The position numbers and the translations under genes were made by a program. The notes below the pieces were generated by a model that ran no database searches, was not told where the DNA came from, and saw only the letters and a program-made list of their open reading frames with translations. A DNA stretch of 36,760 nt from Hyphomonadaceae bacterium (GTDB lineage: Bacteria; Pseudomonadota; Alphaproteobacteria; Caulobacterales; Aquidulcibacteraceae). Shown one piece after another: positions 1 to 7,352 of the stretch. Position 1 is the first letter of the stretch; each line of letters starts with the position of its first letter. The stretch is taken from NCBI GenBank assembly GCA_020848895.1, contig JADLHI010000190.1, forward strand, positions 1-36,760, in the 5' to 3' direction.

Positions 1-1409
1 CGGCTATGCAAGCGATCGCGGTTTTTCTTCAACAACGCAATCGTCTCCAGCCCAATACGCAAGTGCGCGCCGACGGCGCTATCGTAGAAGCGATCCGCGA
101 CACCCGGCAGCTTGATTTCACCGTGCGCCGGCTTGTCCGAGATGCACAGCAATACTCCATACGGCACGCGCAGCCGGAAACCCTGCGTCGCGATGCACGC
201 GCTTTCCATGTCGACGGCAATCGCGCGCGATTGCGACAGCAGCTGCCGCTCCTGATTGTAGTTCAGCTCCCAGTTGCGGTCCGCGTACGACACCACCGTC
301 CCCGTCCGCAAACGCCGCCGCAGATCCTCTTTGTCGCCGCCCGCGACAGATGTCGCCGCCTGCTGCAGCGCGATCTGCACTTCGGCGATCGCCGGGATCG
401 GCACTTCCAGCGGCACGCGATCGTCGAGAATTTTGTCACGCCGCAAATAGGCGTGCGCCAGCACATAATCGCCAATGCGCTGGGTGTGACGCAAGCCGCC
501 GCAATGGCCGATCATCAGCCAGCAATGCGGACGCAATACCGCCAAGTGATCGGTGATCGTCTTCGCGTTCGATGGGCCAACGCCGATATTGATTAGCGTC
601 ACCCCGTCATTGTCCGGCGTCGTCAAATGGTATGCCGGCATCTGGAACTTGCGCCACGGCGCGCCTTGCGCCTTCAATTCGGCATCCTTGTCGCCCGCTT
701 CGATCCGCACATTGCCCGGACACGAGAGCGCCCACCCCTTGGGACCGTTGGCGACACCCGCCGCCGCCCAGCGCACGAACTCATCGACATAACGCTGGTA
801 GTTCGTGAACAATATCCACGGCTGCACGTCGCTCCACGGCGCGCCGGTATAATGCTCCAGCCGCTTCAGCGAATAGTCGGTGCGCGGCGCATCGAACAGG
901 GCAAGCGGACGCGCGCCATCCAAGCGCTCGATACGCAAGCCATCGACGACGGCATCGCCGACTTGCGTGAGGCGCGGACTCGGAAAATAGCGCGCCAACT
1001 CTTCGGCCGGCACATTCTCAAACGCCGCGGCGCCCGCTGCATCGAGCACGAACGAATACGGAATTTCGTTGTCGCTGGTGCGCACGCTGAGTTCGGCGCC
1101 GTAATCGTCGACCAGCAATTGCAACTGCTCGATCAAGTAGCGGCGGAAATAGCCCGGCTGCGTGATCGAGACTGCATATTCGCCCGGCCATGTCAGCTGA
1201 CCGTATGCCCGCGGCAGACGCGGCGCCGGCGCATTCGGCAGATAGGTGACGCGCAGCTCGGGATAGCGAAACAGCATGCGCTCATCGCTCGATGGCGGCA
1301 CGCCCTCCTCGGCATAGCGGCGGATTGCATTGATCAGCGCGGTGACGGCGCGATTGTGCAGAAACTCAAGACGGTCGACGGCCTCGGCCGGCGTTTTCGG
1401 ATCTTCCAT
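1..1409 (-). CDS. amn: AMP nucleosidase (3' end outside window)
   Basis: The product hydrolyses AMP to adenine and ribose 5-phosphate in the cytoplasm and so helps set adenylate levels. Translation from the ATG at 1409 stays open to the window edge for 469 codons. The N-terminal part begins MEDPKTPAEAVDRLEFLHN, as in the Amn N-terminal domain. The nucleoside-phosphorylase-like catalytic half carries GVGPSNAKTITDHLAVLRP near 595-540 and a VDMESACIA motif near 210. E. coli Amn is about 484 residues, so only some 15-20 residues are probably missing. Several antisense frames are open across the gene but lack family features. The identification is firm; the stop codon is not seen. Confidence 0.93.
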   Translation of the reverse strand, partial: MEDPKTPAEAVDRLEFLHNRAVTALINAIRRYAEEGVPPSSDERMLFRYPELRVTYLPNAPAPRLPRAYGQLTWPGEYAVSITQPGYFRRYLIEQLQLLVDDYGAELSVRTSDNEIPYSFVLDAAGAAAFENVPAEELARYFPSPRLTQVGDAVVDGLRIERLDGARPLALFDAPRTDYSLKRLEHYTGAPWSDVQPWILFTNYQRYVDEFVRWAAAGVANGPKGWALSCPGNVRIEAGDKDAELKAQGAPWRKFQMPAYHLTTPDNDGVTLINIGVGPSNAKTITDHLAVLRPHCWLMIGHCGGLRHTQRIGDYVLAHAYLRRDKILDDRVPLEVPIPAIAEVQIALQQAATSVAGGDKEDLRRRLRTGTVVSYADRNWELNYNQERQLLSQSRAIAVDMESACIATQGFRLRVPYGVLLCISDKPAHGEIKLPGVADRFYDSAVGAHLRIGLETIALLKKNRDRLHS

Positions 1410-1453
1410 CGCGGGAGTCTCCCGCGATAGGCGCGCGCGTCAAGTGGCGCCGG

Positions 1454-1999
1454 TCAGGCGACGCGCGGAATTGGGTCGACAAGGCGCGAACGGCGATAGG
1501 CGTCGTGCATCATGCGGACCTGGTTCTGAAACAAAAACCCAAGCGGAGCGTCATACTTATAGACCGACTCCACCATGATGACGCTGCTGCCGACGTTCAT
1601 CATCCGGCTGTCGAGCGACACGGTCGAGTTGGCGGTGCGGGCCGCCATGCCGCCATGCCCCTCGCTCCAGACCACGCGCGCCGTCGAAGCGTTGACGATG
1701 CTGATGCTCGAAATGCGGATTTCCATGGTGCCGGGATCGTTCGGATACATAAGCACATCGAGGCCCCGCCAGAGGCTCGTAAGCTCGGCGTTCGAAATTT
1801 CCGTGTCGCGCGCAACGACGTCCGCGAGCGAGGCGGCGGCATTCTGCGCGCGCTTGTTGGCGCCCATGACGTCGATCAGATCGACCGAACCCAGCAACAG
1901 CGGCACCATCAGCAATGGCGCGATGATCGCGAATTCGAGCGCCGCAACGCCCCTATCTTCACGCGCGAAACGGCGGAGACGTTGGAAAAGGCTCTTCAT
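1454..1999 (-). CDS. TadE-like minor pseudopilin (second of pair)
   Basis: A 181-residue TadE-type pseudopilin of the Tad/Flp pilus. A basic leader ends at Gly17 and is followed by a hydrophobic segment starting VAALEFAIIAPLLM, with the Glu five or so residues after the Gly that prepilin peptidases recognise. The rest is a predicted periplasmic domain. Its ATG overlaps the stop of the upstream TadE gene in the pentamer TGATG, so the two are translationally coupled. In Caulobacter, minor pilins of this class are encoded at the end of the cpa locus; here they lie on the opposite strand. No von Willebrand domain is present, so it is not a full TadG. Confidence 0.85.
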   Translation of the reverse strand: MKSLFQRLRRFAREDRGVAALEFAIIAPLLMVPLLLGSVDLIDVMGANKRAQNAAASLADVVARDTEISNAELTSLWRGLDVLMYPNDPGTMEIRISSISIVNASTARVVWSEGHGGMAARTANSTVSLDSRMMNVGSSVIMVESVYKYDAPLGFLFQNQVRMMHDAYRRSRLVDPIPRVA

Positions 2000-2547
2000 C
2001 AGTAGGGCTCGTTGCGGAACATCATCGTCGACACGAGAATTCGTTCGCCGCCTGAAATGTTCTGAAAGATCGGCTCGAACAGCGGCGTCATCACCTTCCA
2101 GCGATAATACGCGCGGACGACGACGATGTCGGACGGCGCGCCAGGCTGATAGCCCATGCCGCCGGAGTTGAACTGGTTGTTCTGGATCGGCGCCTGCGCG
2201 TTGTTACTGGCGTCGACGAAGGAATTGAAGCGGCGCACATCGAGAAAGAGATTGCCGTCGCAGCCCATGACGATGAAGTTATTAAGTTCGCTGCAGAGCT
2301 GGGTGCGGATCTGCGATTCAGTCACGCCATTGGTTTGCGCCTGCCCGGTGCGGATTTGGCGCGCCGTTTCCGAGACGGCGAAATCGAGGCTGGTCTGCGC
2401 AAAGCCGATCATCGACACTTCGGCCAAGCCGAACGTCAGCAGGAAGAACGGCATCAACACGAGTGCGAACTCGACCGCGGCCGAGCCGCGGCGAGCGCGT
2501 GCAAAGCGGCGCAAAGCCTTCATTCTGCGTAGTGCGCGCGAAAACAT
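1999..2547 (-). CDS. TadE-like minor pseudopilin (first of pair)
   Basis: A 182-residue TadE-family protein. A basic N-terminus (RRFARARRG) is followed by SAAVEFALVLMPFFLLTFG, a typical processing site with Gly21 and a Glu in the start of the hydrophobic helix. The remaining 130 residues form the predicted periplasmic part, with two Cys residues in the middle that could form a disulphide. The start at 2547 is supported by GGAGG four bases upstream. It is co-transcribed with the next TadE gene through a one-base stop/start overlap. The gap of 70 bp to the upstream pilus gene holds a CtrA-box-like sequence (2607-2621). Confidence 0.87.
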   Translation of the reverse strand: MFSRALRRMKALRRFARARRGSAAVEFALVLMPFFLLTFGLAEVSMIGFAQTSLDFAVSETARQIRTGQAQTNGVTESQIRTQLCSELNNFIVMGCDGNLFLDVRRFNSFVDASNNAQAPIQNNQFNSGGMGYQPGAPSDIVVVRAYYRWKVMTPLFEPIFQNISGGERILVSTMMFRNEPY

Positions 2548-2606
2548 ATCGCCTCCGGATGAGCGATATTACACCCGGAGTGGCTGATTTTCCGTCAAGC
2601 AAAAGC

Positions 2607-2621
2607 GTAAACGCCGCTTAA
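2607..2621 (-). promoter_or_regulatory. Possible CtrA box upstream of tadE pair
   Basis: Read on the minus strand this is TTAA, seven bases, TTAC: 7 of 8 bases of the Caulobacter CtrA box TTAA-N7-TTAA. It lies 60-74 bp upstream of the tadE start at 2547 and overlaps the stop codon of the preceding gene. No binding evidence is available, and one such match in a window this size could arise by chance. Confidence 0.35.
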
Positions 2622-3064
2622 CGGTGGCTGGCCGTCGCGGCGGCGGCGCGGTTGTTGATTTGGTCGTTGATCGCGGATGCGGTCTCGCCGTCGCCAATGT
2701 CGGGACGCGGACGGCAAAGCGGCGTGCACTCGATGCGCTGCGTTTCAACGCCGCGCGTAACCATGACGACGTCGGTCTCATCCGGCGTCACGACAACGCG
2801 GCCAGAATAGAGCACGCGGCCATTTTGCCCAACGACGACCAGATTGGTCGAACCGTAGGAGCGGCCGGTGACGAAAAGGAATTGGTCGTTTTGCACGGTG
2901 ACGCCGGCGATCGAGGGATTGCCGATGGCGACGCCCTCCGCGGGCTCCGAAAGCCGGATCGGAAAAGCTTGATCGAGAGCGACACGGACATCACGGGCGG
3001 ATGCGGGCGCTGCCAAAACAAACAAAGCGGCGGCAGCAGCTACAAGCGGTCGCAGAACGCGCAT
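2618..3064 (-). CDS. Stand-alone pilus-assembly N-terminal-domain protein (CpaI-like)
   Basis: A 148-residue exported protein with a signal peptide (residues 1-24, ending PASA) and one domain of the secretin/pilus N-terminal type (PF13629) at about residues 26-94. Key stretches are FPIRLSEPAEGVAIGNPSIA and FLFVTGRSYGSTNLVVVGQ. The same domain occurs at residues 50-120 of the CpaC secretin in this locus. A C-terminal tail carries CTPLC, a possible disulphide or metal pair. The ATG at 3064 is preferred over an upstream in-frame GTG at 3085 because GAAGGA precedes it at proper distance. The place beside the pilus genes suggests a periplasmic partner of the secretin, by inference. It may correspond to Caulobacter CpaI. 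Confidence 0.8.
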   Translation of the reverse strand: MRVLRPLVAAAAALFVLAAPASARDVRVALDQAFPIRLSEPAEGVAIGNPSIAGVTVQNDQFLFVTGRSYGSTNLVVVGQNGRVLYSGRVVVTPDETDVVMVTRGVETQRIECTPLCRPRPDIGDGETASAINDQINNRAAAATASHR

Positions 3065-3324
3065 TGGCGTTTCCTTCTCTATCACTCGTTATACTGGCTA
3101 CGCGCCAATGGTTTCGGGATCGCTAAGAGCGCACACCACGCGCATCGGATGACAATATCGCAAGCCGCCGAAATAGAGCTTCGCCGTTAGGAAAAACTTC
3201 ACCCTCTCTGTTGGCCGCAAAATTTACTCCGCTCCCGTAATGTCTGCGAGCGTCTGGGAAGGTCGTCGGGTGCGACGAGTGACCGGGCCGGTGAAAAGAG
3301 CACTCGACAAAACGGAGTTATACT

Positions 3325-3480
3325 ATGTTGAAGCGTTTCCTGAAGAACGAAGACGGCGCGACCGCGATTGAGTACGGCCTGATTGCCGCTCTGATCGGCG
3401 TTGCGATCATTCTCGCCGTTACGGCGGTTGGCGATGGCCTGAACGCCACGTTCAACGAAGTCGCCGCCGAACTCGGCTAA
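3325..3480 (+). CDS. pilA: Flp-family type IVb major pilin
   Basis: A 51-residue Flp pilin precursor. The short basic leader MLKRFLKNEDG is followed by ATAIEYGLIAALIGVAII, the Flp processing and assembly motif: cleavage after Gly11 leaves a 40-residue mature pilin with Glu at position 5 and the neighbouring Tyr. It polymerises into the Tad pilus fibre after cleavage by CpaA. The start is backed by GGAG seven bases upstream. The gene is monocistronic in appearance, with about 260 bp of leader before it and a strong terminator after it, consistent with much higher expression than the assembly genes. The symbol follows Caulobacter usage; flp would be equally apt. Confidence 0.95.
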   Translation: MLKRFLKNEDGATAIEYGLIAALIGVAIILAVTAVGDGLNATFNEVAAELG

Positions 3481-3548
3481 GCGATAAACGCGATCGGCGC
3501 GGCGCTCCTCGGGCGTCGCGCCCTTTGCGTCCTTGTTTCCCCTCCTCG

Positions 3549-3580
3549 AAACGCCGCCCCTCGGGCGGCGTTTTGTTTGT
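3549..3580 (+). terminator. Rho-independent terminator after the pilin gene
   Basis: A perfect 11-bp stem (AAACGCCGCCC / GGGCGGCGTTT) with a 3-base loop is followed by TGTTTGTT. It ends the pilin transcript 69 bp after its stop codon and lies 41 bp before cpaA, so assembly genes would depend on read-through or on a further promoter. Confidence 0.88.
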
Positions 3581-3621
3581 TAAGAGTTCCTTGAGTCGGG
3601 GCGCCGCACAGTCGTTTCGCA

Positions 3622-4125
3622 ATGTTCGAAATGATCGCGCTCGCCGCTTTCGCCGGCTTACTTCTTTATGCGGCGTGCTCCGACGTGTCGCGCCTCATCA
3701 TTCCGAACTGGGTCTCCATCGCCCTCGCCGCGATCTTTCCCGTCGCCGCTTTGATTGCCGGCGCGCCGTTCGCTGAGATCGGCCTGCACGTTCTCTTCGG
3801 CTTCGGCGTTCTGGCGCTCGGCTTCGTGCTTTTTCAGTTCAACATCATTGGCGGTGGCGATGCGAAATTGCTTGCCGCGGTGTCGATCTGGACCGGTTTC
3901 ACCGCCTTCATGCCCTTCATCGTCTGGACGGCGATCGCCGGCGGCGTGATGGCGCTCGCGTTGTTAACCGCTCGTCAACTTATTCCCGCCGGCGCGTACC
4001 CGGCTTTCGTCGATCATCTTTTGAAAAAACAAAACGGCATCCCCTACGGCGTGGCGATCATGATCGGCGCGCTCATGGCGATTCCATCCCTTCCATACCT
4101 GTCAAGCCCGTTAACCCTGCCTTAG
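3622..4125 (+). CDS. cpaA: Prepilin peptidase CpaA/TadV
   Basis: A 167-residue integral membrane aspartic protease that removes leader peptides from Flp and TadE-type precursors on the cytoplasmic face. The two catalytic aspartates of the family are visible: Asp21 in CSDVSRLIIPN and Asp80 in GGGDAKLL, the latter being the GxGD signature. The protein is short, as in the TadV branch, and lacks the N-methyltransferase domain of classical PilD. Several hydrophobic segments fill the remainder. No good ribosome site precedes the ATG. It is the first of the assembly genes, 61 bp before cpaB. Confidence 0.93.
   Translation: MFEMIALAAFAGLLLYAACSDVSRLIIPNWVSIALAAIFPVAALIAGAPFAEIGLHVLFGFGVLALGFVLFQFNIIGGGDAKLLAAVSIWTGFTAFMPFIVWTAIAGGVMALALLTARQLIPAGAYPAFVDHLLKKQNGIPYGVAIMIGALMAIPSLPYLSSPLTLP
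4111..4125 (+). promoter_or_regulatory. Possible CtrA box upstream of cpaB
   Basis: TTAACC, five bases, TTAG: 7 of 8 bases of TTAA-N7-TTAA, with the extended first half-site TTAACC intact. It covers the last codons and the stop of cpaA and lies 62-76 bp before the cpaB start, a plausible place for activation of the cpaB-tadC operon. Prediction only. Confidence 0.38.
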
Positions 4126-4186
4126 CCACAACAATGGTCTGTTCCGTTGAAGTGCTTCGGGGACGAACGCGCGGGGAGTTCAATAC

Positions 4187-4996
4187 ATGTCGGCGCGTCA
4201 GCTGATCGTTCTAGTGGTCGCCGCAATCGCGGCGGTAGGCGCTCTTCTTCTTATTCGTGGCCTCGGCTCACGCCAGGCTGAGCAAACCGCCGCCGAGGCT
4301 GAGCAGATTGCCGGCCAGCAAGTGCTTGTCGCCGCCCGCGATATTCCGCAGGGCGCGGCTTTGGCGCCGAGCGATCTCGCCGTCGCGCTGTTCCCGACCA
4401 GTTCAGTTTCAAACAGTTTCATCCGCTTGGATCAGCAGCCGTCCGCGCAGGCCGATCTCGTCGGCGGGGTGACGCGCCGCGCCTTCGTGCAAGGCGAACC
4501 GATCGTCAGCGCTTCGGTTGTCCAGCCGGACGGCCACGGCTTTCTTGCGGCGCAACTCGATCCCGGCTCGCGCGCCGTCGCCATTGAAATCGAGGCGACC
4601 ACCGCCGCCGGCAACTTCATTCAACCGAACGACCACGTCGATGTCATCATGACCGCGACCGTGAACAACCGCGAAGGCGGTGGCGAAACGGTTCGCAGCG
4701 ACATCATCTTGCGCGACATCCGCGTCATGGCGCTGGGTGACAAGACCGGCACGCAAACTTCCGGGGAAACACCCGAAATTACTGAAGCCTCCGTCGCCGT
4801 GCTTGAAATGACGGCTGAGCAAGCGCGCGTTCTCGCGCTCGCTGACGAGATGGGCAAGATCAGCCTCGCGCTTCGCGGTGTCCAAGCTGAAACCGTCGGC
4901 ATGAGCACGGGCGCGGCCAACGAACCTCAATTGAGCCAGCAAGCAGGCGGCGGCGTACGCATCCACGCGTACGGCGTCCTGACCGGGGGCAACTGA
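4187..4996 (+). CDS. cpaB: Pilus assembly protein CpaB/RcpC
   Basis: A 269-residue periplasmic protein with one N-terminal membrane anchor (about residues 5-23) and a SAF domain beginning near residue 46 (VLVAARDIPQGAALAPSDLA), followed by the RcpC/CpaB region (NFIQPNDHVDVIMTATV). Members work with the secretin CpaC, probably at the outer-membrane gate or the peptidoglycan. GGGGAG lies eight bases before the ATG. The stop TGA overlaps the cpaC ATG by one base (TGATG), which couples their translation. Confidence 0.93.
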   Translation: MSARQLIVLVVAAIAAVGALLLIRGLGSRQAEQTAAEAEQIAGQQVLVAARDIPQGAALAPSDLAVALFPTSSVSNSFIRLDQQPSAQADLVGGVTRRAFVQGEPIVSASVVQPDGHGFLAAQLDPGSRAVAIEIEATTAAGNFIQPNDHVDVIMTATVNNREGGGETVRSDIILRDIRVMALGDKTGTQTSGETPEITEASVAVLEMTAEQARVLALADEMGKISLALRGVQAETVGMSTGAANEPQLSQQAGGGVRIHAYGVLTGGN

Positions 4997-6642
4997 TGAA
5001 CGCCGGCAAAAACCTACGCGCGTCTCTCGCCACTGCCCTCTCGGCGGCAATGGTGCTGGCGCCAACCTACGCGATGGCGCAGGTCGAACCGCCGGACGCA
5101 ACGTCCGTGCGCATCAACAACGGCGGCGGCTCGCGCTCCGCCTCTCTGGTGCTGCCGTTCGGCAAGTCGGCAATCATCGATCTGCCGGCTGACGCCCGCG
5201 ACATCCTGATCTCGAATCCGGCCATCGCTGACGCGACCGTCCGCACAGCGCGCCGCGCCTACGTGATCGGCCGTCAGCTCGGCCAAACCAACATCTTCTT
5301 CTTCGACGCCGCTGGCCGTCAGATCGCCAACGTCGAAATTCGCGTCGAGCCCGACGTTGCGCCGCTGAACGACATCCTGCGCCGCACCAACGCTGAATCG
5401 CAGATCACCGCCGAAGCCGTGAACGGTTCGATCGTGCTCTCGGGCACGGCGCGCAACGCTGGCGAAGCCGATCGCGCCCGCCAAATCGCTGCGCAATTCC
5501 TGCAAACCACCGGCGCGTCCGGCTCTGGCGCGACCCCCGGCCCCGATCGCATCGTCAACCTCGTGCAAGTGCAAGGCAGCGAACAAGTTCTCGTGCGCGT
5601 GCGCGTCGTCGAGATGAGCCGCACCCTGGTGCGCCAACTCGGCATCAACGCCAACTACGATGAGATGATCAACCAACTCATCGGCGAAGACGATTTCCTC
5701 AACTTGGCCACCGCCAACGGCTTCTCGGTCAATGGCAACATTCTCGGCGGCCTCGCGGCAACCGGCGGCGTCGCCAGCAACATCCTCCGTCCCGACAGCT
5801 ACGCTTACCCAAGCGGCACGGTCGACAACAGCATCGGCACCAACGGCGCCATGGTCGGCGGCTACGAATTCGACCCGACCACCAACACCACCACTTACGG
5901 CCCCGCCCACATCGAACGCGCGCGCAGCACCGATGCAACCATCGAAGCGTTCGAACGCGCCGGCCTCCTCCGCGTGCTCGCCGAACCGAACCTCACCGCC
6001 ATCTCCGGCGAAGCCGCGCGCTTCCTCGCCGGCGGCGAATTTCCGGTGCCGGTGAACAGCGACGACGGCCAGATCTCGGTCGAGTTCAAACCGTTCGGCG
6101 TCGGCCTCTCGTTCACGCCGGTGGTCATGTCGGGCGGCAACATCTCGCTCAAGGTTTCGACCGAAGTCAGCGAACTCACGAGCGAGGGCGCGATCTCCAC
6201 TGGCGACACCCCGATCCGCAACCAAGACGGCACCACCACCGTCATCCGCGGCATCACCATTCCTGCTCTGCAAGTACGCCGCGCCGAAACCACCGTTGAA
6301 ATGTCCTCGGGCAGCTCGATCGTGATGGCCGGCCTCATCCAAGAGCGCACGCGTCACGCCGTCGAAGGCGTGCCGGGTGTGATGAACACGCCGGTGATCG
6401 GCTCGCTTTTCCGCTCGCGCGATTTCATCAACAACGAAACCGAACTGGTCATCATCGTGACGCCGTATCTGGTGCGCCCGACCAGCCCGGAAAATCTCCG
6501 CACGCCCGCCGACGGCTTCCAAAATCCAAGCGAAGGCGAAAGCCTGCTCACCGGCCGTCTCAACCACCTCTACCGCCCCGCGCGTGCAGAAGGTGACACC
6601 CAAGAACGCCTGCAAGGGCCGCATGGCCACGTGATCGAATAA
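4996..6642 (+). CDS. cpaC: Tad pilus secretin CpaC/RcpA
   Basis: A 548-residue outer-membrane secretin through which the Flp pilus leaves the cell. It has a signal peptide (1-29, ending YAMAQ), a pilus N-terminal domain at about 50-120, a BON-like segment at about 121-172, and the secretin domain in the C-terminal half. Hallmarks are VLAEPNLTAISGEAARFLAG, GEFPVPV, and the final TPVIGSLFRSRDF with ETELVIIVTPYLVRP. The gene overlaps cpaB at its start and stands just before cpaD. The Asn/Gly-rich stretch before the secretin core (about 250-300) is common in this family. Confidence 0.96.
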   Translation: MNAGKNLRASLATALSAAMVLAPTYAMAQVEPPDATSVRINNGGGSRSASLVLPFGKSAIIDLPADARDILISNPAIADATVRTARRAYVIGRQLGQTNIFFFDAAGRQIANVEIRVEPDVAPLNDILRRTNAESQITAEAVNGSIVLSGTARNAGEADRARQIAAQFLQTTGASGSGATPGPDRIVNLVQVQGSEQVLVRVRVVEMSRTLVRQLGINANYDEMINQLIGEDDFLNLATANGFSVNGNILGGLAATGGVASNILRPDSYAYPSGTVDNSIGTNGAMVGGYEFDPTTNTTTYGPAHIERARSTDATIEAFERAGLLRVLAEPNLTAISGEAARFLAGGEFPVPVNSDDGQISVEFKPFGVGLSFTPVVMSGGNISLKVSTEVSELTSEGAISTGDTPIRNQDGTTTVIRGITIPALQVRRAETTVEMSSGSSIVMAGLIQERTRHAVEGVPGVMNTPVIGSLFRSRDFINNETELVIIVTPYLVRPTSPENLRTPADGFQNPSEGESLLTGRLNHLYRPARAEGDTQERLQGPHGHVIE

Positions 6643-6653
6643 TGAGGCACGTT

Positions 6654-7340
6654 ATGAAATCCCGCCTGCCCCTTCTCCTTCTCGGCGTCAGCGCGCTCAC
6701 GGCGTGCGCTGGCATTCCCAAACCCGAAGTCGCCAGCACGCCATTGGCGACGCAGGCCGACCGCCACGAACCGACGGCGGAAGCCGCGGTGCAACGGCTC
6801 GAACTCAACGTTGCGCCAGGCCAAATGCAGCTGGCCGCGAACGAGCGTGCGCAGCTTGCCGCTTTCGCCAACGACTACCTGCGCTACGGCCACGGCCCGC
6901 TGGCGCTCGAAACGCCATCGGGCGGCGCGAATTCTGAATCTGCTTCGGTGCTTGCCGCTGACGCGCGCCGCGCACTCGCCGACGCGGGCGTTTCCTACGC
7001 CGCGATCGCCGGCTCCACGCGCGACGCCGGCGGCGAAACGCTGCCGATCCTGGTGAGCTTCAACCGCTTCGAGGCGCAAGCACCCGATTGCGCGCCGCTC
7101 TACGAGCAAGACCTCGGGCATCAGAGCAACAATCAGCCGTGGACTAGCTTCGGCTGCGCCACCAATTTCAATCTCGCCTCGATGGTCGAAGATCCCGCCG
7201 ATCTCCTCCGTCCGCGCGACATGGCCGCGCGCGACTCCGAGCGCCGCGATACGGTTATGGACGCCTACCGCGCCGGCGAGCAGACGCACGCCGAACGCAG
7301 CAACGACGAACGCGTCACCATCAGCAACGCGGTTCAATAG
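6654..7340 (+). CDS. cpaD: Pilus assembly lipoprotein CpaD
   Basis: A 228-residue lipoprotein of the CpaD family, an outer-membrane-associated partner of the secretin. The N-terminus MKSRLPLLLLGVSALTAC ends in a lipobox with the lipidated Cys18. The following region has the family's peptidoglycan-type alternation (NERAQLAAFANDYLRYG) and ends with the Trp/Cys region PWTSFGCATNFNLASMVEDP. An ATG at 6642 overlaps the cpaC stop (TAATG), but the ATG at 6654 has GAGG at good spacing and gives a normal lipoprotein signal, so it is preferred. The gene lies between cpaC and cpaE, as in Caulobacter. Confidence 0.92.
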   Translation: MKSRLPLLLLGVSALTACAGIPKPEVASTPLATQADRHEPTAEAAVQRLELNVAPGQMQLAANERAQLAAFANDYLRYGHGPLALETPSGGANSESASVLAADARRALADAGVSYAAIAGSTRDAGGETLPILVSFNRFEAQAPDCAPLYEQDLGHQSNNQPWTSFGCATNFNLASMVEDPADLLRPRDMAARDSERRDTVMDAYRAGEQTHAERSNDERVTISNAVQ

Positions 7341-7352
7341 GGCTTGAGCAAC

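Noticed and set aside
627..1430. A 267-codon plus-strand frame opposite the left-end gene
   Set aside because: The minus strand encodes an unmistakable AMP nucleosidase with family motifs throughout.
3187..3201. TTAG-N7-TTCA before the pilin gene as a CtrA box
   Set aside because: Only 6 of 8 bases match, and it lies 125 bp before the start codon. Too weak to annotate.
3210..3226. A sigma-54-like TGGC sequence in the pilin leader
   Set aside because: The GC element at the right distance is missing.
5014..6630. A 538-codon open frame antisense to cpaC
   Set aside because: Its product is His/Asp/Gly/Ala-rich with no motif. It mirrors the codon structure of the secretin gene.
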